Of a stretch of DNA of 42,048 nt, positions 1-9,442 are shown piece after piece. Every line of letters starts with the position of its first letter. Position 1 is the stretch's first letter. Source of the stretch: Comamonas sp. lk (GTDB taxonomy: Bacteria > Pseudomonadota > Gammaproteobacteria > Burkholderiales > Burkholderiaceae_C). The stretch covers positions 1-42,048 of the forward strand of contig CAMELV010000036.1 of NCBI GenBank assembly GCA_945925985.1, written 5' to 3'. The notes beneath the pieces are model-generated. The model was not told where the DNA came from, searched no databases, and saw only the letters and a program-made list of their open reading frames with translations. The translations under genes were made by a program, and so were the position numbers.

Positions 1-16
1 GGGGGGGCTGGGGCGC

Positions 17-3000
17 TTAAGACTGGCTGGTGAGTTCTTTAAATAGGGCGCCCACCAGCTGCCCAGCCTGTTCAAAGTCAAAGTTGCTGATGGCAGCCGT
101 AATGGGCTCCAGCCGCAGTGCGTGGGGAGACCCGGCGAAAAGCGGAAGGATCTGCGCCAGCGTTTGCTGGGCCTCGCCCTCGCCCGCCTCCAGCTCAACC
201 TGAAGTTTGCGCAGTAAGCGCGGGACGCGTGAATCGGCTGTCGAACCCGGGGCCATAGTGCCTTCACTCGCGACCAAAGTCCCGTGCGAGCGTGCGTCAA
301 CCGCCGCCAGTGCGGCGACCAAACCTGCCAGGACCGGCTCCAAAGCCTGGACGGTGGCTTTCAGCAGTGAATCAATCGCCAATGGGTCGGTTTGACAAGC
401 CTGCTCCAGCAGGCCGGCGGCATGCTGAATGGCGGGCGCCTCGATGTTGGCCGCAGCACCTTTGAGCGTGTGGGCCAGCCGCTGCGACGTGTTGGTGTAG
501 CCCGCAGCCAAGGCGCCCCTAAACTGCGCCTCAAACTGCTGCCCGTTCTGGAGAAACAGGCGCAACAGCCGAACGTAGAGCTCTGGCCGACCGAGTGCGC
601 GGGCCCGCCCGGCGGTTGTGTCGATCCCCGGCAGTTCGGACAACTCGGGCCATTGTTCTGGGCTAAAGAGTTCAGCCGGTGCTTCGGGGGGTGAGGGGGG
701 AGCAGCCATGGGGCGCCGGCCCGCGGCCGGCGATACCCATCGGCCGATCACTTTGAACATGTCGTCGATGTCCAAGGGCTTGACGATGTGGTCGTTCATG
801 CCAACCGCAATCACGCGCTCGCGGTCACCCACCATGGCGTTCGCCGTCATGGCCAGCACCGGCAGCTTGGCCCAGTCCGGGTTGGCGCGAATGCGGGCGG
901 TGGCCTCATAACCATCCATCACCGGCATCTCGCAGTCCATCAGCACGCCATCAAACGGCCCCCCGTTGGCCAGCTGGTCAAGGGCTTGCTGACCGTCGGC
1001 CGCCAGCACCACCTCGATGCCGGCCTGCGCCAGAATTTCCTGGGCGAGCTCCCGGTTGACAGCGTTGTCCTCGACCAGCAGCAAGCGTGCGCCTGCAAGC
1101 TTGCTGCGGGCCTCTGCCGACTGGTTCTTTCGCCGGTCCTGTGCTGGCTCGACCCGCGGGATGTGCCCCAGCGCCTGGCCGATGGCGGCCAACAGGCCAT
1201 CGGCCGTCACCGGCTTGCTCAACACCGTGGGCAGCCGAACGCCAAGCTCTCGCGCTGACGCCAGCACGTTGTCGCGGCCATAGGCCGTGACCATGATGAT
1301 GGCGGGAGGCCTGGGTGAGAGATCTAGCAGTCGCCGGCTGGTTTCAATGCCGTCCATCCCCGGCATTTTCCAGTCGGTCAGCACCACATCAAAGGGGCGT
1401 CCGAGCAGGTTGGCAGCCTTGGCTGCCTGCAGACCCGCAGCGCCGTTGTTGGCCAGTTCCAGGCTCATGCCAAAGCCCGTTGCCATGGCGCCAATGATGT
1501 CGCGCGCGTTGGCGCTGTCGTCTATCACCAGCACGCGCAGGCCGGCCAGTTCGTCGGCCACAACCAGGCGCCGGTCCATCGGTTCAGCTTGTACGCCCAG
1601 CCGGACCGTGAACTGGAAGGTCGATCCGACACCCGGGCCTGAGTCCACCCAGATCCGGCCACCCATCATCGTCACCAGGTTCTTACAAATGGCAAGGCCC
1701 AGGCCGGTCCCGCCATAGCGGCGCGTGGTCGAGCTGTCGACCTGGCTAAAGCTTTGAAACAGTCGCTCCTGCTGGACCGGGCTCAGGCCGATGCCGGTGT
1801 CCCGCACTTGCACATGCAGCTCGACACCCGCGTCGTCCCTGGCCACGCAGCGCACGCGGATCACCACCTCGCCGGCGTCGGTGAACTTGCAAGCGTTGCT
1901 GCCAAGGTTCAGAAGCACCTGCTGCAGCCGCAGCGGGTCCCCCATCAGCGCGGTGGGCACGTCGGGCGCCATGTCAATCAGCAGCTCCAGGCCTTGGTCC
2001 TCGACCTTGACGGACAGAATATTGACTACCGCCTCCAGCACGTCCTCAAGCTGAAAATCAGTCTGCTCGAGGTCGAGCTTGCCCGCCTCGATTTTGGAGA
2101 AATCCAGAATGTCGTTGATCAAGCCCAGCAGCCCGTGCGCCGATCGGTGGGCCTTCTCCACGTAGTTGCGCTGCCGTGCATCCAGGTTGGTTTGTAGCGC
2201 CAGTTGCGACATGCCGATGATGGCGTTCATCGGGGTGCGGATCTCGTGGCTCATGTGGGCCAGAAAGTCAGACTTGGCCCGGGTCGCCTGCTCGGCCACG
2301 CTCTTTTCCTGTTCCAGCCGCAGTTCGTTGCCAATGGTTATGGCCAGTTGCTCACGCTGGCTGTGCAGCCTGAGTGAGGCTGCGCTCAGGGCGCGTTGCA
2401 GGTCTTGGATCTCCAGCGGTGCAGCCTCCAGGGGCAGCGTCCGACCTTCTGAGCTGTCGAGCGCCATGGCAAAACGACGCGCGTGGTTCAGCGCGCGCAT
2501 GGTGCGCAGCAAAAACATGTACAGAAGCAGCCCGGTGCCGCCCACCGCCAGCACCACGGCGATCGCGGTGGTGGTCCAGATGCGGCGGCGGAGCTCGTCG
2601 ATGGCATCGGTGGCGTAGTCCACCCGCACCCACCCCAACAGGGCGCCGGCTTCAATCGGGTGCCAGGCGACCAACCTGGCGTCTTGGCCGGCGCCAGACG
2701 GCGTCAGCGACGCGCTGATCTGCGCTGGTGGTGTCAGGCGTGGCTGGTTCGCCGCGAAGACCCGCCGGGGTGGCTGCGCCGGGTCGTGGACCACATGGGC
2801 CACCACCAGCCCTTGCGGGTTGCAGATGCGCAGTTGCCGTACATCAGGAAAATCGGCCGAACGCACCAGCAGGTCATCAATCGCGTCAAGGCTGCCCAGC
2901 ACCAGTGGCCCGGCACTGCCAATGGCCAGGTTACGCGCCAGCGCCGCAGCCTGACGCTCCACGCTGGCTCTGGCAACGGCCGTCTGCTCTTGCAGTACAA

Positions 3001-3094
3001 AGGTCGCGTGCGCAACGATAGCCAACAGCAGCGCGAAGGCCGTGATCAGCATCAGCTGCGGGAGCATCCGCTGAGGACCAATGCGCCTCATCAC
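17..3094 (-). CDS. Hybrid sensor histidine kinase (HisKA-HATPase-REC-REC-Hpt)
   Basis: This 1025-residue inner-membrane phosphorelay kinase has two membrane segments (about residues 11-33 and 173-196) that bracket a periplasmic sensor domain of about 140 residues. A linker helix follows, then HisKA with phospho-acceptor His283 (motif HEIRTPMN), HATPase_c with an N box near 397-401 and G boxes DTGIG and GTGLGL, and two receiver domains with phospho-acceptors Asp574 and Asp720. The Hpt domain has His875 in AHTLKGA. About 100 further residues, mostly helical in look, follow the Hpt. All phosphorelay residues are present, so it should be active. The start overlaps the stop of the upstream PhnD-like gene by 4 bp (ATGA), which implies translational coupling. 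No separate response regulator lies nearby, so the output partner is unknown. The sensed ligand is inferred to be the cargo of the adjacent binding protein. Confidence 0.93.
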   Translation of the reverse strand: MMRRIGPQRMLPQLMLITAFALLLAIVAHATFVLQEQTAVARASVERQAAALARNLAIGSAGPLVLGSLDAIDDLLVRSADFPDVRQLRICNPQGLVVAHVVHDPAQPPRRVFAANQPRLTPPAQISASLTPSGAGQDARLVAWHPIEAGALLGWVRVDYATDAIDELRRRIWTTTAIAVVLAVGGTGLLLYMFLLRTMRALNHARRFAMALDSSEGRTLPLEAAPLEIQDLQRALSAASLRLHSQREQLAITIGNELRLEQEKSVAEQATRAKSDFLAHMSHEIRTPMNAIIGMSQLALQTNLDARQRNYVEKAHRSAHGLLGLINDILDFSKIEAGKLDLEQTDFQLEDVLEAVVNILSVKVEDQGLELLIDMAPDVPTALMGDPLRLQQVLLNLGSNACKFTDAGEVVIRVRCVARDDAGVELHVQVRDTGIGLSPVQQERLFQSFSQVDSSTTRRYGGTGLGLAICKNLVTMMGGRIWVDSGPGVGSTFQFTVRLGVQAEPMDRRLVVADELAGLRVLVIDDSANARDIIGAMATGFGMSLELANNGAAGLQAAKAANLLGRPFDVVLTDWKMPGMDGIETSRRLLDLSPRPPAIIMVTAYGRDNVLASARELGVRLPTVLSKPVTADGLLAAIGQALGHIPRVEPAQDRRKNQSAEARSKLAGARLLLVEDNAVNRELAQEILAQAGIEVVLAADGQQALDQLANGGPFDGVLMDCEMPVMDGYEATARIRANPDWAKLPVLAMTANAMVGDRERVIAVGMNDHIVKPLDIDDMFKVIGRWVSPAAGRRPMAAPPSPPEAPAELFSPEQWPELSELPGIDTTAGRARALGRPELYVRLLRLFLQNGQQFEAQFRGALAAGYTNTSQRLAHTLKGAAANIEAPAIQHAAGLLEQACQTDPLAIDSLLKATVQALEPVLAGLVAALAAVDARSHGTLVASEGTMAPGSTADSRVPRLLRKLQVELEAGEGEAQQTLAQILPLFAGSPHALRLEPITAAISNFDFEQAGQLVGALFKELTSQS

Positions 3095-3942
3095 GGCGGA
3101 GCTCGCACCACGTAGTCATCTAGGCCAAACCTCTCAAGCGGTTTGTAGTCGCGCGCGTAGTCTGCCCGAACGACGCTGCTCCAGGGGATATCGCCGAACA
3201 AGGCCTTCAGAGATGGGTCTGCTGCCATGCGCAGCAGGGCATCAGTTACGGCGCGCTGTGTGGCGGGTGGCACGCGGGGGTGAGCACTCAGGGGGTGGGG
3301 TGGCACGCCAGGCGTCTCAAGCAACACGCGCAGGGCCGATTGCATCTCGGCAGGCTCCTCGCCCAGCGTACTCTCGATGCCCCCCGCCGCGGCGGATAGG
3401 CCGGCTGCGGCATGCCTGTAGGCATTGGAATGGGTCTTCACGTAAACCGGTTTGATCTTGATCCCTTCACGCTTTTCCAGCAGGGCGCGTATCCAAAGCG
3501 AGGCACCAAACGCGTTGGGCGCCGGAAAGGCGATTTGCCGGCCGTCGAGCTCTTTCACCGATTTGATCGGGTCGTCCTTGCGCACCACCAGGATACCGCT
3601 CAGCTGCTTGCTGTCGCGCAACATCGGCACATAGGCCTGGGCGCGCATGCCCATCACCTGGTGGTACGGGTTCATGTAGGCGAAATCAGGCCGCCCTGCG
3701 AGCATGCCCTCCTCAAAGGCGGGGATGCTGGGCGACACGCTCAAGACAAAAGACAGGCCGGTTTCCTTGCCCAGCCGCTCCAGCAAGGGCGCCCAGACGC
3801 GGTGAATCTCCTCGGCCCGAAACTGCGGCACCACCGCCACCGTGTAGGGTGCCTGTTGCGCGGCGGCAGAGAAAGACAGCGCTACCATGGCCAGGCCCGC
3901 CGCCGCCCGCAACATGGGGCGCAAGAATAAAGAGGGTCTCAT
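3091..3942 (-). CDS. PhnD-like periplasmic phosphate/phosphonate-type binding protein
   Basis: This 283-residue protein has a Sec signal peptide (basic [12 protein letters not shown], a hydrophobic core, and an AAAQQA cleavage region near residue 28). It reads as a PhnD/SsuA/TauA-like periplasmic binding fold: the opening [13 protein letters not shown], then [13 protein letters not shown] and a [19 protein letters not shown] segment are typical of the family. Family members bind phosphonates, phosphite or other small ligands. No ABC permease or ATPase lies beside it. Instead it sits 9 bp after thiE and overlaps the hybrid kinase gene by 4 bp, so I infer a role as the ligand-sensing subunit of that kinase rather than transport. 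The ligand cannot be told from the sequence. The operon position suggests, but does not prove, a thiamin-related or phosphorylated compound. Confidence 0.88.
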   Translation of the reverse strand: MRPSLFLRPMLRAAAGLAMVALSFSAAAQQAPYTVAVVPQFRAEEIHRVWAPLLERLGKETGLSFVLSVSPSIPAFEEGMLAGRPDFAYMNPYHQVMGMRAQAYVPMLRDSKQLSGILVVRKDDPIKSVKELDGRQIAFPAPNAFGASLWIRALLEKREGIKIKPVYVKTHSNAYRHAAAGLSAAAGGIESTLGEEPAEMQSALRVLLETPGVPPHPLSAHPRVPPATQRAVTDALLRMAADPSLKALFGDIPWSSVVRADYARDYKPLERFGLDDYVVRAPP

Positions 3943-3951
3943 ACGGCCTGA

Positions 3952-4896
3952 CTAGGGGTTGGGTAGCCGCCATTGTTTCACGGCGAGTTTGAGGGCGCTT
4001 GCAGCCTCCTCCGGGTTGGCGGCCCCAGTGATGGCCCGCACCACCGCCACTGAGCCCACGCCACTGCCCAGCACCTCGGGCAGTCGGCTCGCGTCGATGC
4101 CGCCAATGGCCACCAGCGGGTAGTCGCGAAGCAGCCGTGCGTAGGCCGCCAGCCGGCCTGGCCCTTGGGGTGCGGTGGCCATGCGCTTGAGGGTGGTGGC
4201 ATAAACCGCGCCCATGGCGATGTAACTGGGGCTGGCCGCCTCGGCGCGCAGCATTTCCGCATAGCCATGGGTGCTCAGGCCCAAGCGAAGGCCAGTGGCC
4301 TGAATGTCGCTCAAGCTGGATGCGTCCAGGTCTTCTTGCCCCAGGTGAGCCCCGTAGGCGCCACAGTCGGCGGCAATTTGCCAGTGGTCATTGATGAACA
4401 GCAGCGCCTGCGTGCCGCGCACGGCCTGCACCGCCGCCGCCACTTCGCGTTTGATCGCCGCCGGGTCAGCTGACTTGAAGCGCAGCTGCAGCGTGGGCAC
4501 ACCGGCCCGGGCCATGCGCGCGACCCACTGGGCGTCGGGCAGGACCGCATACAGGCCCAGGCGCTGCGGGCAGGGCGGAAAGCACTGGGCGCGTGGGAAC
4601 GGCGCCAGGCCGAAATCGGCTGGCTCGGCGGGCCAGGCGGCCGGGTGCATCCGGCCCAGTCTGCGGCTTTGCGCGGCCCAGGCCTGCGCCACCGTCTGGG
4701 CATCGTGCTCGACAAAGCCCAGGCGCCGGCAGGCGCTCAAGACCGCCTGGGTGTGTGCATCCAGCGCAGCGTCTGCCGGCAGCACCGTGCTGGTCCAGGC
4801 TGCGGGTTCACCCAGCTGCAGGGTGGCGTGCTGCTGAGCGATGTCGATGGCCAGAGTGGCCGCTGCGTCGGGGAGGTGGTTGGGGGTCATCATCAT
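3952..4896 (-). CDS. thiE: Thiamine-phosphate synthase ThiE with long N-terminal extension
   Basis: ThiE joins HMP-PP and the thiazole phosphate to give thiamin monophosphate in the cytosol. The catalytic TIM-barrel half (about residues 120-314) shows [37 protein letters not shown] and LVAIGGI, all characteristic of the family. The first 115 or so residues are not part of the usual ThiE core of about 210 residues. Such extended ThiE proteins occur in Burkholderiales, and I do not recognise a domain in the extension. I placed the start at the first of three consecutive ATG codons (4896, 4893, 4890), where ATGA overlaps the thiG stop. A longer open frame continues upstream inside thiG but only reads through that gene. 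It is the fourth gene of thiO-S-G-E and is likely coupled to thiG. Confidence 0.93.
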   Translation of the reverse strand: MMMTPNHLPDAAATLAIDIAQQHATLQLGEPAAWTSTVLPADAALDAHTQAVLSACRRLGFVEHDAQTVAQAWAAQSRRLGRMHPAAWPAEPADFGLAPFPRAQCFPPCPQRLGLYAVLPDAQWVARMARAGVPTLQLRFKSADPAAIKREVAAAVQAVRGTQALLFINDHWQIAADCGAYGAHLGQEDLDASSLSDIQATGLRLGLSTHGYAEMLRAEAASPSYIAMGAVYATTLKRMATAPQGPGRLAAYARLLRDYPLVAIGGIDASRLPEVLGSGVGSVAVVRAITGAANPEEAASALKLAVKQWRLPNP

Positions 4897-5687
4897 GTCT
4901 GGTGCCAAAAAGGGGTACCCAGCACTGGTGTGCTGGCCTGGGCTGATTCTTGTGCCTGCATGGCGCCGGCGCGCCAGGCCAGGCGGCCGGCGCTCACGGC
5001 CTGGGCAAAGGCCAGCGCCATGGCCACCGGGTCCTGCGCCAGCGCCACGGCGGTGTTGAGCAGCACCGCATCGTAGCCCCACTCCAGCACCTGGCAGGCA
5101 TGTGAGGGCAGGCCCAGACCCGCGTCCACGATCAGCGGCACCTGCAGCCGGTCGCGCAAGCTGCGCAGGGCATAGGGGTTGATGGGGCCCCGGCCGGTGC
5201 CGATTGGCGCGGCCCAGGGCATCACGGCCTGGCAGCCCACATCAACCAGTTTCTGGCACAGCACCAAATCGTCGGTGCAATAGGGCAGCACCTTGAAGCC
5301 GGACTGGATCAGCAGACTGGCTGCCGTGGGCAGGTTGAGCGTGTCGGGCTGCAGCGTGTAGTCGTCGCCGATCAGCTCGAGCTTGATCCAGTCGGTCTCA
5401 AACACCTCACGCGCCATCTCGGCGGTGGTCACAGCTTCCTGGATGCTGTGGCAACCGGCGGTGTTGGGCAGTACCGGCACGGCCATGGCCTTGAGCAGCT
5501 GCCAGAAATCTTGCGACGCCTGGCCCTGGGCCGTCTGCCGGCGCAGCGAGGCGGTGACCATGGCGGGGCGGGCGCCGGCCACGGCGTCGGCCATGACCTT
5601 GGGCGAGGGGTAGCGCGAGGTGCCCAGCAGCAGCCGGCTGGCGAAGCGCTCGCCATAAAGCACTAGGTCGTCGTTGTCGGGGGTCAT
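4893..5687 (-). CDS. thiG: Thiazole synthase ThiG
   Basis: ThiG, 264 residues and of normal family length, condenses 1-deoxy-D-xylulose 5-phosphate, dehydroglycine and the sulfur carried by ThiS thiocarboxylate into the thiazole phosphate. The family motifs are clear: [11 protein letters not shown] near the N terminus, VLPNTAGC, the [10 protein letters not shown] segment in which Lys102 is the expected imine-forming lysine, then [20 protein letters not shown] and [11 protein letters not shown]. It starts 4 bp after thiS stops and its stop overlaps the thiE start. It depends on ThiS and ThiO, encoded just upstream, for sulfur and for the glycine-derived imine. Confidence 0.97.
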   Translation of the reverse strand: MTPDNDDLVLYGERFASRLLLGTSRYPSPKVMADAVAGARPAMVTASLRRQTAQGQASQDFWQLLKAMAVPVLPNTAGCHSIQEAVTTAEMAREVFETDWIKLELIGDDYTLQPDTLNLPTAASLLIQSGFKVLPYCTDDLVLCQKLVDVGCQAVMPWAAPIGTGRGPINPYALRSLRDRLQVPLIVDAGLGLPSHACQVLEWGYDAVLLNTAVALAQDPVAMALAFAQAVSAGRLAWRAGAMQAQESAQASTPVLGTPFWHQT

Positions 5688-5691
5688 GGGC

Positions 5692-5907
5692 TCAGCCTCC
5701 AGTCAAAGGTGAAATCAGTTCAATCCGGTCCTGCTCGTGCAGCAGGTGCTGCGCATAGTGGTGGCGGGGCACAAACTGCAGGTTAACGGCTGCAGCAAAC
5801 GGCGCTCGCACCCCTGCCACCGCCACGGCGTCGGCCAGGGTGGCCCCGGCCGGTAGCTGGTAGGGCTTTTGGTTGATGAGCAGGTTCAAGGGGGTCATGC
5901 GGATCAA
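5692..5907 (-). CDS. thiS: Sulfur carrier protein ThiS
   Basis: This small ubiquitin-like protein of about 71 residues ends in the diagnostic Gly-Gly that is adenylated and converted to the thiocarboxylate sulfur donor for Thi[21 protein letters not shown] and the tail [10 protein letters not shown] match the family. The annotated ATG overlaps the thiO stop (ATGA). An internal ATG three codons later (5898) gives a protein of 68 residues, closer to the usual 65-67, and could be the true start. It lies in the thiO-S-G-E operon. The ThiF-type activating enzyme is not in this window. Confidence 0.95.
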   Translation of the reverse strand: MIRMTPLNLLINQKPYQLPAGATLADAVAVAGVRAPFAAAVNLQFVPRHHYAQHLLHEQDRIELISPLTGG

Positions 5908-6977
5908 TCGGTGTGGATGGGAAGGCCCCAGCCCTGGGCCAGTTGCGCAGGCTCGCCGTGCAGCAGCGCCAGTGTGGCGTCCAGCAGGGCCGGGGCGATC
6001 AAGAAACCATGGCGGTACAGGCCGTTGACCTGCAACGTCCTCGGCCCCAGCTGGCGCAGGGCTGGCAGGTTATCGGGCAGAGTCGGGCGGGCCTGGACGC
6101 CCACTTCCAGCAGCCGCGCCTCACCAAAGCCCGGATGCACGGAGTAGGCCGCACTCAGCAACTCCAGGGTAGAGCGCACGCTGGCTGGCGACAGGTCATC
6201 GGTCTCGATCTCGGTGGCGCCCACCACAAACACATGGTCTGGCTTGGGCGCAATGTAGATCGGGTAGCGGGGGTGGACGAGCCGGACCGGTCGGGTCAAT
6301 GTCACATCCGGCGCGTGCAAGCGCAGCACTTCGCCCCGCACCCCACGCAAGCCGGCCCATTGCGGCCGCGCGCCCAAGCCACGGCAGTCGATCAGCCAGT
6401 CGGGCTGGCCCGCCCGCCCGGGCTCAAAATCAGCCGGCGTGCGGTGGCTGTGCCAGTGCAGCGCCACGCCCTGGGCCTGAAGACTGTCGAGCAGGGCCTG
6501 CAAGAGTTGGCGGTTGTCGAGCTGGCCTTCGCCGGGCAAGAGCAGGCCCTGGCTGAACCGGCCCGCCAGACCGGCCTCTTGCGCACCCATGCCAGCGGCG
6601 TCCAGGGGTAGCGGCGCTGCCAGCGTGGGCAACTGCTGCTGGTTCTGTTGCAGCTGCTGGCCCAAGCGTCGGGCTTCGGCCGCGTCTTGGCGGTGCCAGA
6701 CCACCAGCGTGCCGTTCTGCTGAAAAAACACCGGTTGCGCCAACGTGGCCAGAAGCTCGGGCCAGCGGCCCAGACCATACTGGCCCATGCGCACCACCGG
6801 TAATTCGGTGATGGCCGACTCGGCCAGCGGTGCCAGCATGGCGGCGGCCACCCGGGCGGCGGAACCCGTGGCGTCTGGCCCCCGAGCCTCGTGCACCTCA
6901 ACCCGGTGCCCTTGCTGTGCCAGCGCATGCGCCAGCAGGCGGCCCATCAAGCCGGCGCCCAGAATCACCGCGTGCAT
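5904..6977 (-). CDS. thiO: FAD-dependent glycine oxidase ThiO
   Basis: ThiO oxidises glycine to the imine (dehydroglycine) that ThiG uses for the thiazole ring, and replaces the radical-SAM/tyrosine route of ThiH in aerobic bacteria. The 357-residue protein opens with an FAD-binding Rossmann motif (VILGAGLMGRLLAHALA, followed by VEVHEA) and continues as a DAO-family oxidase. The C-terminal segment with NGLYRHGFLIAPALL is typical of ThiO. It is the first gene of the minus-strand thi operon. Only 71 bp separates it from the divergent thiD. A small hairpin covers its ribosome-binding site (separate entry), but no TPP aptamer is visible ahead of it. Confidence 0.94.
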   Translation of the reverse strand: MHAVILGAGLMGRLLAHALAQQGHRVEVHEARGPDATGSAARVAAAMLAPLAESAITELPVVRMGQYGLGRWPELLATLAQPVFFQQNGTLVVWHRQDAAEARRLGQQLQQNQQQLPTLAAPLPLDAAGMGAQEAGLAGRFSQGLLLPGEGQLDNRQLLQALLDSLQAQGVALHWHSHRTPADFEPGRAGQPDWLIDCRGLGARPQWAGLRGVRGEVLRLHAPDVTLTRPVRLVHPRYPIYIAPKPDHVFVVGATEIETDDLSPASVRSTLELLSAAYSVHPGFGEARLLEVGVQARPTLPDNLPALRQLGPRTLQVNGLYRHGFLIAPALLDATLALLHGEPAQLAQGWGLPIHTD

Positions 6978-6980
6978 GGC

Positions 6981-6998
6981 AAACCCCTCTGCGGGTTT
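6981..6998 (-). promoter_or_regulatory. Hairpin over the thiO ribosome-binding site
   Basis: Read on the minus strand, AAACCC pairs perfectly with GGGTTT across a 6-nt loop, and the GAGGGG Shine-Dalgarno-like run lies in the loop and 3' arm. The 3' arm ends only 3 nt before the thiO ATG. The stem could influence translation initiation of the operon. It is short, so this is a structural observation with no known RNA family behind it. Confidence 0.35.
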
Positions 6999-7048
6999 AT
7001 CCCCGCCCCAGCAGCCCAGCAGCCCAGCGCCTGCGCATAATCTTGGCC

Positions 7049-7927
7049 ATGAATGAGATCACTGACACCAGCCAGACCAGCCACACCCGCCGAACCACGC
7101 CGGCCACCCGCTATGCCCGCGTCCTGAGCATTGCCGGCTCTGACAGCGGCGGTGGCGCCGGCATTCAGGCGGACCTCAAAACCTTCGCCGCATTGGGCTG
7201 CTATGGCATGACCGCCATCACCGCGCTGACAGCGCAAAACACGGTGGGCGTGCAGGGCATTCACCCGGTGCCGGCCGCCTTTTTGAAGGCGCAACTGCAG
7301 TCGGTGATTGACGATATTGGCGTCGACGCGGTCAAGATCGGCATGCTGCATGCCCCGGAGATCGTCGACGTGGTGGCCTGGGCGATTGACCATTACCAGC
7401 TCAAAAATGTGGTGCTCGACCCGGTGATGGTGGCCACCAGCGGCGACCGTTTGATCGCCAGCGACACGGTGCAGGTGCTGGTCCGCGAGCTGTTTCCCCG
7501 TGCCGCCCTGATCACCCCCAACCTGGACGAGGCGGCCCTGTTGTTGCAGCAGCCCATTGCCGATGCCGAGGGACTGGACGCCGCCACTGAGGCCTTGCTG
7601 GCCATGGGCGCACAGGCGGTGTTGCTCAAGGGCGGCCATTTGCCGGGGGATGCGCTGGTGGATGTGCTGTTGCAGCCGGGCCAGCCCATGTTGCGCCTGA
7701 CCAGCACCCGCATCCCCAGCCGCAATGTGCACGGCACCGGTTGCACCCTGTCGTCGGCCATCGCCGCTCACCTGGCGCTGGGGCTGGGGCTGGTTGACGC
7801 GGTGCAGGCGGCGCGTCACTTCATCCGCGCCGCTATTTCCGAGGGCGCTGCTGTTCAGACGGGCCAGGGGCATGGGCCGCTCAACCATGGCCATGCGCCG
7901 CTGGCGGCGCATAGGTTGCCGCTGTGA
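7049..7927 (+). CDS. thiD: Hydroxymethylpyrimidine/phosphomethylpyrimidine kinase ThiD
   Basis: ThiD phosphorylates HMP to HMP-P and HMP-PP, the pyrimidine substrate of ThiE. The 292-residue protein shows the ribokinase-like signature of the family: IAGSDSGGGAGIQADLKTF near the start, ALTAQNTVGVQ, VLDPVMVATSGD, LITPNLDEA, LLKGGH and the anion-hole motif HGTGCTLSSAIAA near the end. About 26 residues precede the conserved core. I chose the ATG at 7049; a longer open frame upstream overlaps thiO on the other strand. The gene is divergent from thiO, and its stop codon abuts the stop of the convergent pyrimidine permease gene with no spacer. Confidence 0.96.
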   Translation: MNEITDTSQTSHTRRTTPATRYARVLSIAGSDSGGGAGIQADLKTFAALGCYGMTAITALTAQNTVGVQGIHPVPAAFLKAQLQSVIDDIGVDAVKIGMLHAPEIVDVVAWAIDHYQLKNVVLDPVMVATSGDRLIASDTVQVLVRELFPRAALITPNLDEAALLLQQPIADAEGLDAATEALLAMGAQAVLLKGGHLPGDALVDVLLQPGQPMLRLTSTRIPSRNVHGTGCTLSSAIAAHLALGLGLVDAVQAARHFIRAAISEGAAVQTGQGHGPLNHGHAPLAAHRLPL

Positions 7928-9193
7928 TCATGCCTTGGCCTGGGTAAGCCGGGCGAGTGCAAAGGTGACGGCCAGGACCGGCAGGCTGGCACCCCATTGC
8001 GGCGCCCAGGCGTTCAGTGCCTGAAACAGGGCCACGCCCAGCACCCAGATGGCCGCTGCTGCCCAATCCACCCGCCGTTCGCTGGCCGGTCTAGCCAGCC
8101 CACCCAGCGCCAAGCGGCCCAGGATCACGCCGTAAAGGGGCACGAAGATTGAGCTGAGCTTGAGCAAAAACGGCTCCAGCTCATGCATGGGCAGCACCAG
8201 CGCCAGGCCGGTGCAGACCAGTGCAATGGTCAGGCCCCAGGCCCGCACGGAGACGCGCGACAGCAAGCTGTTGCCAGAGACCGCTGCCGAATACACGTCG
8301 CCGTAGGCGTTGTCCAGCTCGTCCAGCAAGATCAGGCCCAGCGCCAGCAGGCCACCCTGTGCCACCAGCAGTGCAGTCACCAAACTCGCATCCGGCGCCG
8401 AGACGCTGACCACCAGCACCCCCAGCGCGTAGCACCAGGTGTTGGCCAAGGCATAACCCAGCCAGGTACCGCGCAGCGTGCTGCGGCCATTGATGCCGTG
8501 GCGGGCGTAGTCGGCCACCAGCGGCAGCCAGGACACGGGCATGGCGATCACCAAATCAATAGCGGCCCAAAAACCCATGCCGCCATTACCCGGGCGCTGC
8601 CAGAAGGCGCCAAAGCCTTTGTCGATGGCCAGGCTGCCGAACTGCCAGGTGAGCCACATCAGCGACAGCACCACCAGTGGCAGGCCAAAACGGCGGACAA
8701 ATTTGCGCACCAGGGTCAGCATGGAGCCCATCATCAGTAGCGTCAGCACGCCGCCCCACAGCAGCGTGGCCCAAACCAGGCCAGCCTGGCTGGGCGGCCA
8801 GCCCAATGCTTGGGCGACGATGGCCTGGGTGCCCTCGCGCATGATCACCAGCTCAAAAGTGGTCCAGCCCAGCAGTTGGATGATGTTGAGCAGCACCGGA
8901 AGACGGGCAAAGGCGCTGCCAAAAACCCGGTGCATCAGCCCGGCGCTGGACAGGCCACTGTCGCAGCCCAGCTTGGCCGCCCAGGCCAGCAAGCCCGCTC
9001 CCAAAATAGAGCCGAGCACAATGGCCAGCAGGGCGTCTTGCGTCCCCACTGCGGGGACCAGGTAGGCACCTACCTGCATCACCAGCAGGCCAACGCCGAG
9101 GCTGAACCACAGTGAGCGGTGGGCACTGGCGTCAAACACCCGTGCGTCGGGGCTGACCGGGGTCAGGGCGGAAAAATTGTCATGGTGTGCCAT
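7928..9193 (-). CDS. cytX: CytX-like hydroxymethylpyrimidine permease (NCS1 family)
   Basis: This is a polytopic inner-membrane transporter of the cytosine/purine permease (NCS1) family, about 421 residues with roughly 12 hydrophobic helices. The N-terminal SLWFSLGVGLLVMQVGAYLVP and AILGSILGAGLLAW-like stretches resemble CytX. A TPP riboswitch in its leader strongly supports uptake of a thiamin precursor, most likely HMP, which ThiD next door would then phosphorylate. I chose the ATG at 9193 because GGAA lies at a good distance upstream. A start at 9226 lacks a ribosome-binding site and would add 11 odd residues. The substrate rests on family and context, not on residue-level evidence. Confidence 0.87.
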   Translation of the reverse strand: MAHHDNFSALTPVSPDARVFDASAHRSLWFSLGVGLLVMQVGAYLVPAVGTQDALLAIVLGSILGAGLLAWAAKLGCDSGLSSAGLMHRVFGSAFARLPVLLNIIQLLGWTTFELVIMREGTQAIVAQALGWPPSQAGLVWATLLWGGVLTLLMMGSMLTLVRKFVRRFGLPLVVLSLMWLTWQFGSLAIDKGFGAFWQRPGNGGMGFWAAIDLVIAMPVSWLPLVADYARHGINGRSTLRGTWLGYALANTWCYALGVLVVSVSAPDASLVTALLVAQGGLLALGLILLDELDNAYGDVYSAAVSGNSLLSRVSVRAWGLTIALVCTGLALVLPMHELEPFLLKLSSIFVPLYGVILGRLALGGLARPASERRVDWAAAAIWVLGVALFQALNAWAPQWGASLPVLAVTFALARLTQAKA

Positions 9194-9267
9194 TGCGTGT
9201 TTCCAGCAAAAATGGCAGTTCGGCATGGCCCGAGGCGCTAAGCGGTGGCGGTAGTCGCCACAGCGGT

Positions 9268-9368
9268 CTTGAGCCGGCTTCCCTGCGCGAGGATTACCTC
9301 AATCAGGTTCAAAGGGACTTTCTCAGCTGGGCCCGGCACAAGACCGGACACGGCACCCCTAGCGGATT
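9268..9368 (-). promoter_or_regulatory. TPP riboswitch (THI element) upstream of cytX
   Basis: On the minus strand the conserved aptamer parts appear in order and spacing: GGGGTGCC (about 9352-9359), the CTGAGA box (9321-9326), then CCCTTTGAACCTGAT (about 9302-9316), GGTAAT, GCGCAGGGAAGCC. This is the standard thiamin pyrophosphate aptamer. Downstream, at 9245-9261, GTGGCG and CGCCAC form a 6-bp hairpin without a following U-run. The expression platform may therefore act on translation or through Rho, but I cannot decide which. High TPP should repress the permease gene. Confidence 0.95.
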
Positions 9369-9392
9369 GCACTTGCAGTGCAACTAGAAACA

Positions 9393-9420
9393 ATTATGGC
9401 AGTAAATGCAGCTGTGTCAG
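9393..9420 (-). promoter_or_regulatory. Predicted sigma70 promoter of the riboswitch-permease unit
   Basis: On the minus strand CTGACA (9415-9420, 5 of 6 matches to the -35 consensus) is followed after 16 bp by CATAAT (9393-9398, 5 of 6 to the -10). The predicted transcript would start near 9386, about 20 nt ahead of the TPP aptamer, which is the expected layout. Confidence 0.6.
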
Positions 9421-9442
9421 CAGCCAGTCGTGTCAGTGCGTA

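Noticed and set aside
4897..5082. Upstream extension of thiE to 5082
   Set aside because: This part lies inside thiG in another frame and gives a low-complexity Arg/Gly-rich sequence. The ATG overlapping the thiG stop is the natural start.
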